Shown here piece after piece: positions 6,895-7,621 of a stretch of 7,621 nt of DNA. Made by a program: the position numbers and the translations under genes. The DNA comes from Candidatus Zixiibacteriota bacterium. GTDB lineage: Bacteria > Zixibacteria > MSB-5A5 > JAABVY01. How positions within the stretch are numbered: the first letter of the stretch is position 1; every line of letters begins with the position of its first letter. The stretch spans positions 1 to 7,621 of the forward strand of contig JAABVY010000124.1 in NCBI GenBank assembly GCA_011777135.1, in the 5' to 3' direction. The notes under the pieces are model-generated. The model was not told the DNA's origin. It worked only from the letters and a program-made list of their open reading frames with translations, and ran no database searches.

Positions 6895-6951
6895 GCCAGA
6901 GATTCCAAAAAAAGCTTGCTATCAATCCGCCTCTCCCCATTATTACAGTCA
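6895..6951. other. Short gap between the SpoIID-domain gene and the barrel-like gene
   Basis: This 57-base gap shows no terminator hairpin with a T-run and no convincing promoter. TTGCTA (6916) with CATTAT (6938) is a poor sigma-70 match (4 of 6 bases each) and would place the transcript start almost on the ATG. No clear Shine-Dalgarno precedes the next gene. The downstream gene may be read through from the wall operon. Confidence 0.35.
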
Positions 6952-7621
6952 ATGAAGATCGAAATCGCCAAAATGAAATTAATCTATCTCCCGATTGTGG
7001 TAGCCTGCATATTTATTTCTGCGGCATGCCTGAAGGGGGATGTCAATTTTGAGAATAAGCTATCTGTTTTTCTGAATGCTGGAGCTCGACAGCCTGCTCT
7101 CAATCCATCCACACAGCCCTGGGTCATATCTCCCGCGTTTTCTCTGGGTGCAGGAGCGGGAGTCAATGAAAGGATAATGCTGGTGGGAGAGTATGAATTC
7201 GGAAAAGTCTATAATGATATATTGTCAACCAGCACTTTTAAAATCGGCAGGGAAAATGCCGACCGCTACTGGCAGATAAATACGATTAAGGCCAAAATCA
7301 AATATTATTTCATCAGCAAAAGCAATTTCGTACCGTATATGACAAGCGGAATTGGCATCTGTTTCTGGTCTATTAAGCATTATTCTTCCGATGAACCGAT
7401 TCAGGTGCCTGATTCAGACGGCATCCCGGGCGATTATAGCGCAAACGAGTTTTTACTCAACGGCGGTTTCGGCTTTGAATGGTTTGTGCGGGAAAACATC
7501 TCCATCAGCGCGGATGCCAGCTTTAATTATCTCACCGGGATTGGCGCAGACTTCGCGGACAGCGTGCAGGATTTCCGTTCCAAAGCATATGGAGACATAA
7601 AATTCGGATTCTCACTTTACT
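6952..7621 (+). CDS. Probable outer-membrane beta-barrel protein (3' end cut by the window)
   Basis: A reading frame runs open from ATG 6952 to the window edge (223 complete codons plus one base) with no stop. The N-terminus looks like an export signal: Lys-containing start, a hydrophobic run at residues 11-24 and small residues (SAAC) at 23-26. C26 is not in a good lipobox, because position -3 is Ser, so signal peptidase I cleavage is more likely. The rest shows alternating hydrophobic/polar strands with Gly and aromatic residues typical of small porin-like barrels: FSLGAGAG at 63-70, IMLVGEYEFG at 75-84, IKYYF at 116-120, FVPYMTSGIGICFW at 126-139, FLLNGGFGFEWFV at 167-179, and FGFSLY at 218-223. 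The final aromatic-rich strand resembles the C-terminal strand of outer-membrane barrels, so the true end is probably very near. A second in-frame ATG at 6973 gives a cleaner signal peptide; neither has a strong ribosome site. No specific function is assigned. Confidence 0.72.
   Translation, partial: MKIEIAKMKLIYLPIVVACIFISAACLKGDVNFENKLSVFLNAGARQPALNPSTQPWVISPAFSLGAGAGVNERIMLVGEYEFGKVYNDILSTSTFKIGRENADRYWQINTIKAKIKYYFISKSNFVPYMTSGIGICFWSIKHYSSDEPIQVPDSDGIPGDYSANEFLLNGGFGFEWFVRENISISADASFNYLTGIGADFADSVQDFRSKAYGDIKFGFSLY

Noticed and set aside
6895..6951. Possible readthrough fusion of the SpoIID-domain gene with the barrel-like gene
   Set aside because: The frame after TAA 6892-6894 stays open and in phase up to ATG 6952, but the SpoIID domain ends naturally at its stop and the next protein has its own signal peptide, so two genes are more likely than a broken one.
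7352..7600. 82-codon + strand open frame near the right edge
   Set aside because: It is a shifted-frame shadow inside the barrel-like gene that is open from 6952 to the end. The barrel frame has a signal peptide and strand pattern; this one does not.

Overview
The window reads as an ordinary stretch of chromosome from a Gram-negative (diderm) bacterium. The supporting evidence is a probable outer-membrane beta-barrel protein, a lipoprotein-anchored SpoIID/LytB enzyme, and recycling enzymes for 1,6-anhydro-muropeptides. Base composition looks mid-range and all genes lie on the + strand. The exact lineage cannot be read from the sequence. The mix (CstA, a GAF-GGDEF regulator, NagZ, AnmK, a SpoIID-domain lipoprotein, a small barrel) would fit an FCB-type or other uncultured diderm phylum, but that is a weak inference. 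No tRNA, rRNA, CRISPR, insertion sequence or phage signature was seen.

Layout. 19-1794 encodes a CstA-family membrane transporter. 1795-1934 is a 140-base gap with an imperfect inverted repeat and no convincing promoter. 1935-3500 encodes a six-helix membrane protein with a cytoplasmic GAF domain and an apparently active GGDEF diguanylate cyclase domain. It is followed after only 16 bases by a tight run of cell-wall genes: a NagZ-like family 3 glycoside hydrolase (3517-4512), AnmK (4484-5653, overlapping nagZ by 29 bases) and a SpoIID/LytB-domain lipoprotein (5650-6894, ATGA overlap with anmK). After 57 bases, an outer-membrane barrel-like gene starts at about 6952 and runs off the right edge without a stop codon.

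How the genes fit together. SpoIID-family enzymes cut glycan strands by lytic transglycosylation and leave 1,6-anhydro-MurNAc ends. NagZ releases GlcNAc from GlcNAc-anhydroMurNAc. AnmK hydrolyses and phosphorylates anhydroMurNAc to MurNAc-6-phosphate. The three overlapping or adjacent genes therefore read as a short release-and-recycling route for peptidoglycan sugar. The membrane diguanylate cyclase directly upstream suggests co-transcription with a c-di-GMP signalling input. CstA, a peptide or pyruvate transporter family, may be a neighbour only. I found no clearly undescribed system. The most interesting points are the compact wall-recycling operon with its upstream cyclase, some active-site deviations in NagZ, and a possible Cys/His metal site in the SpoIID lipoprotein.
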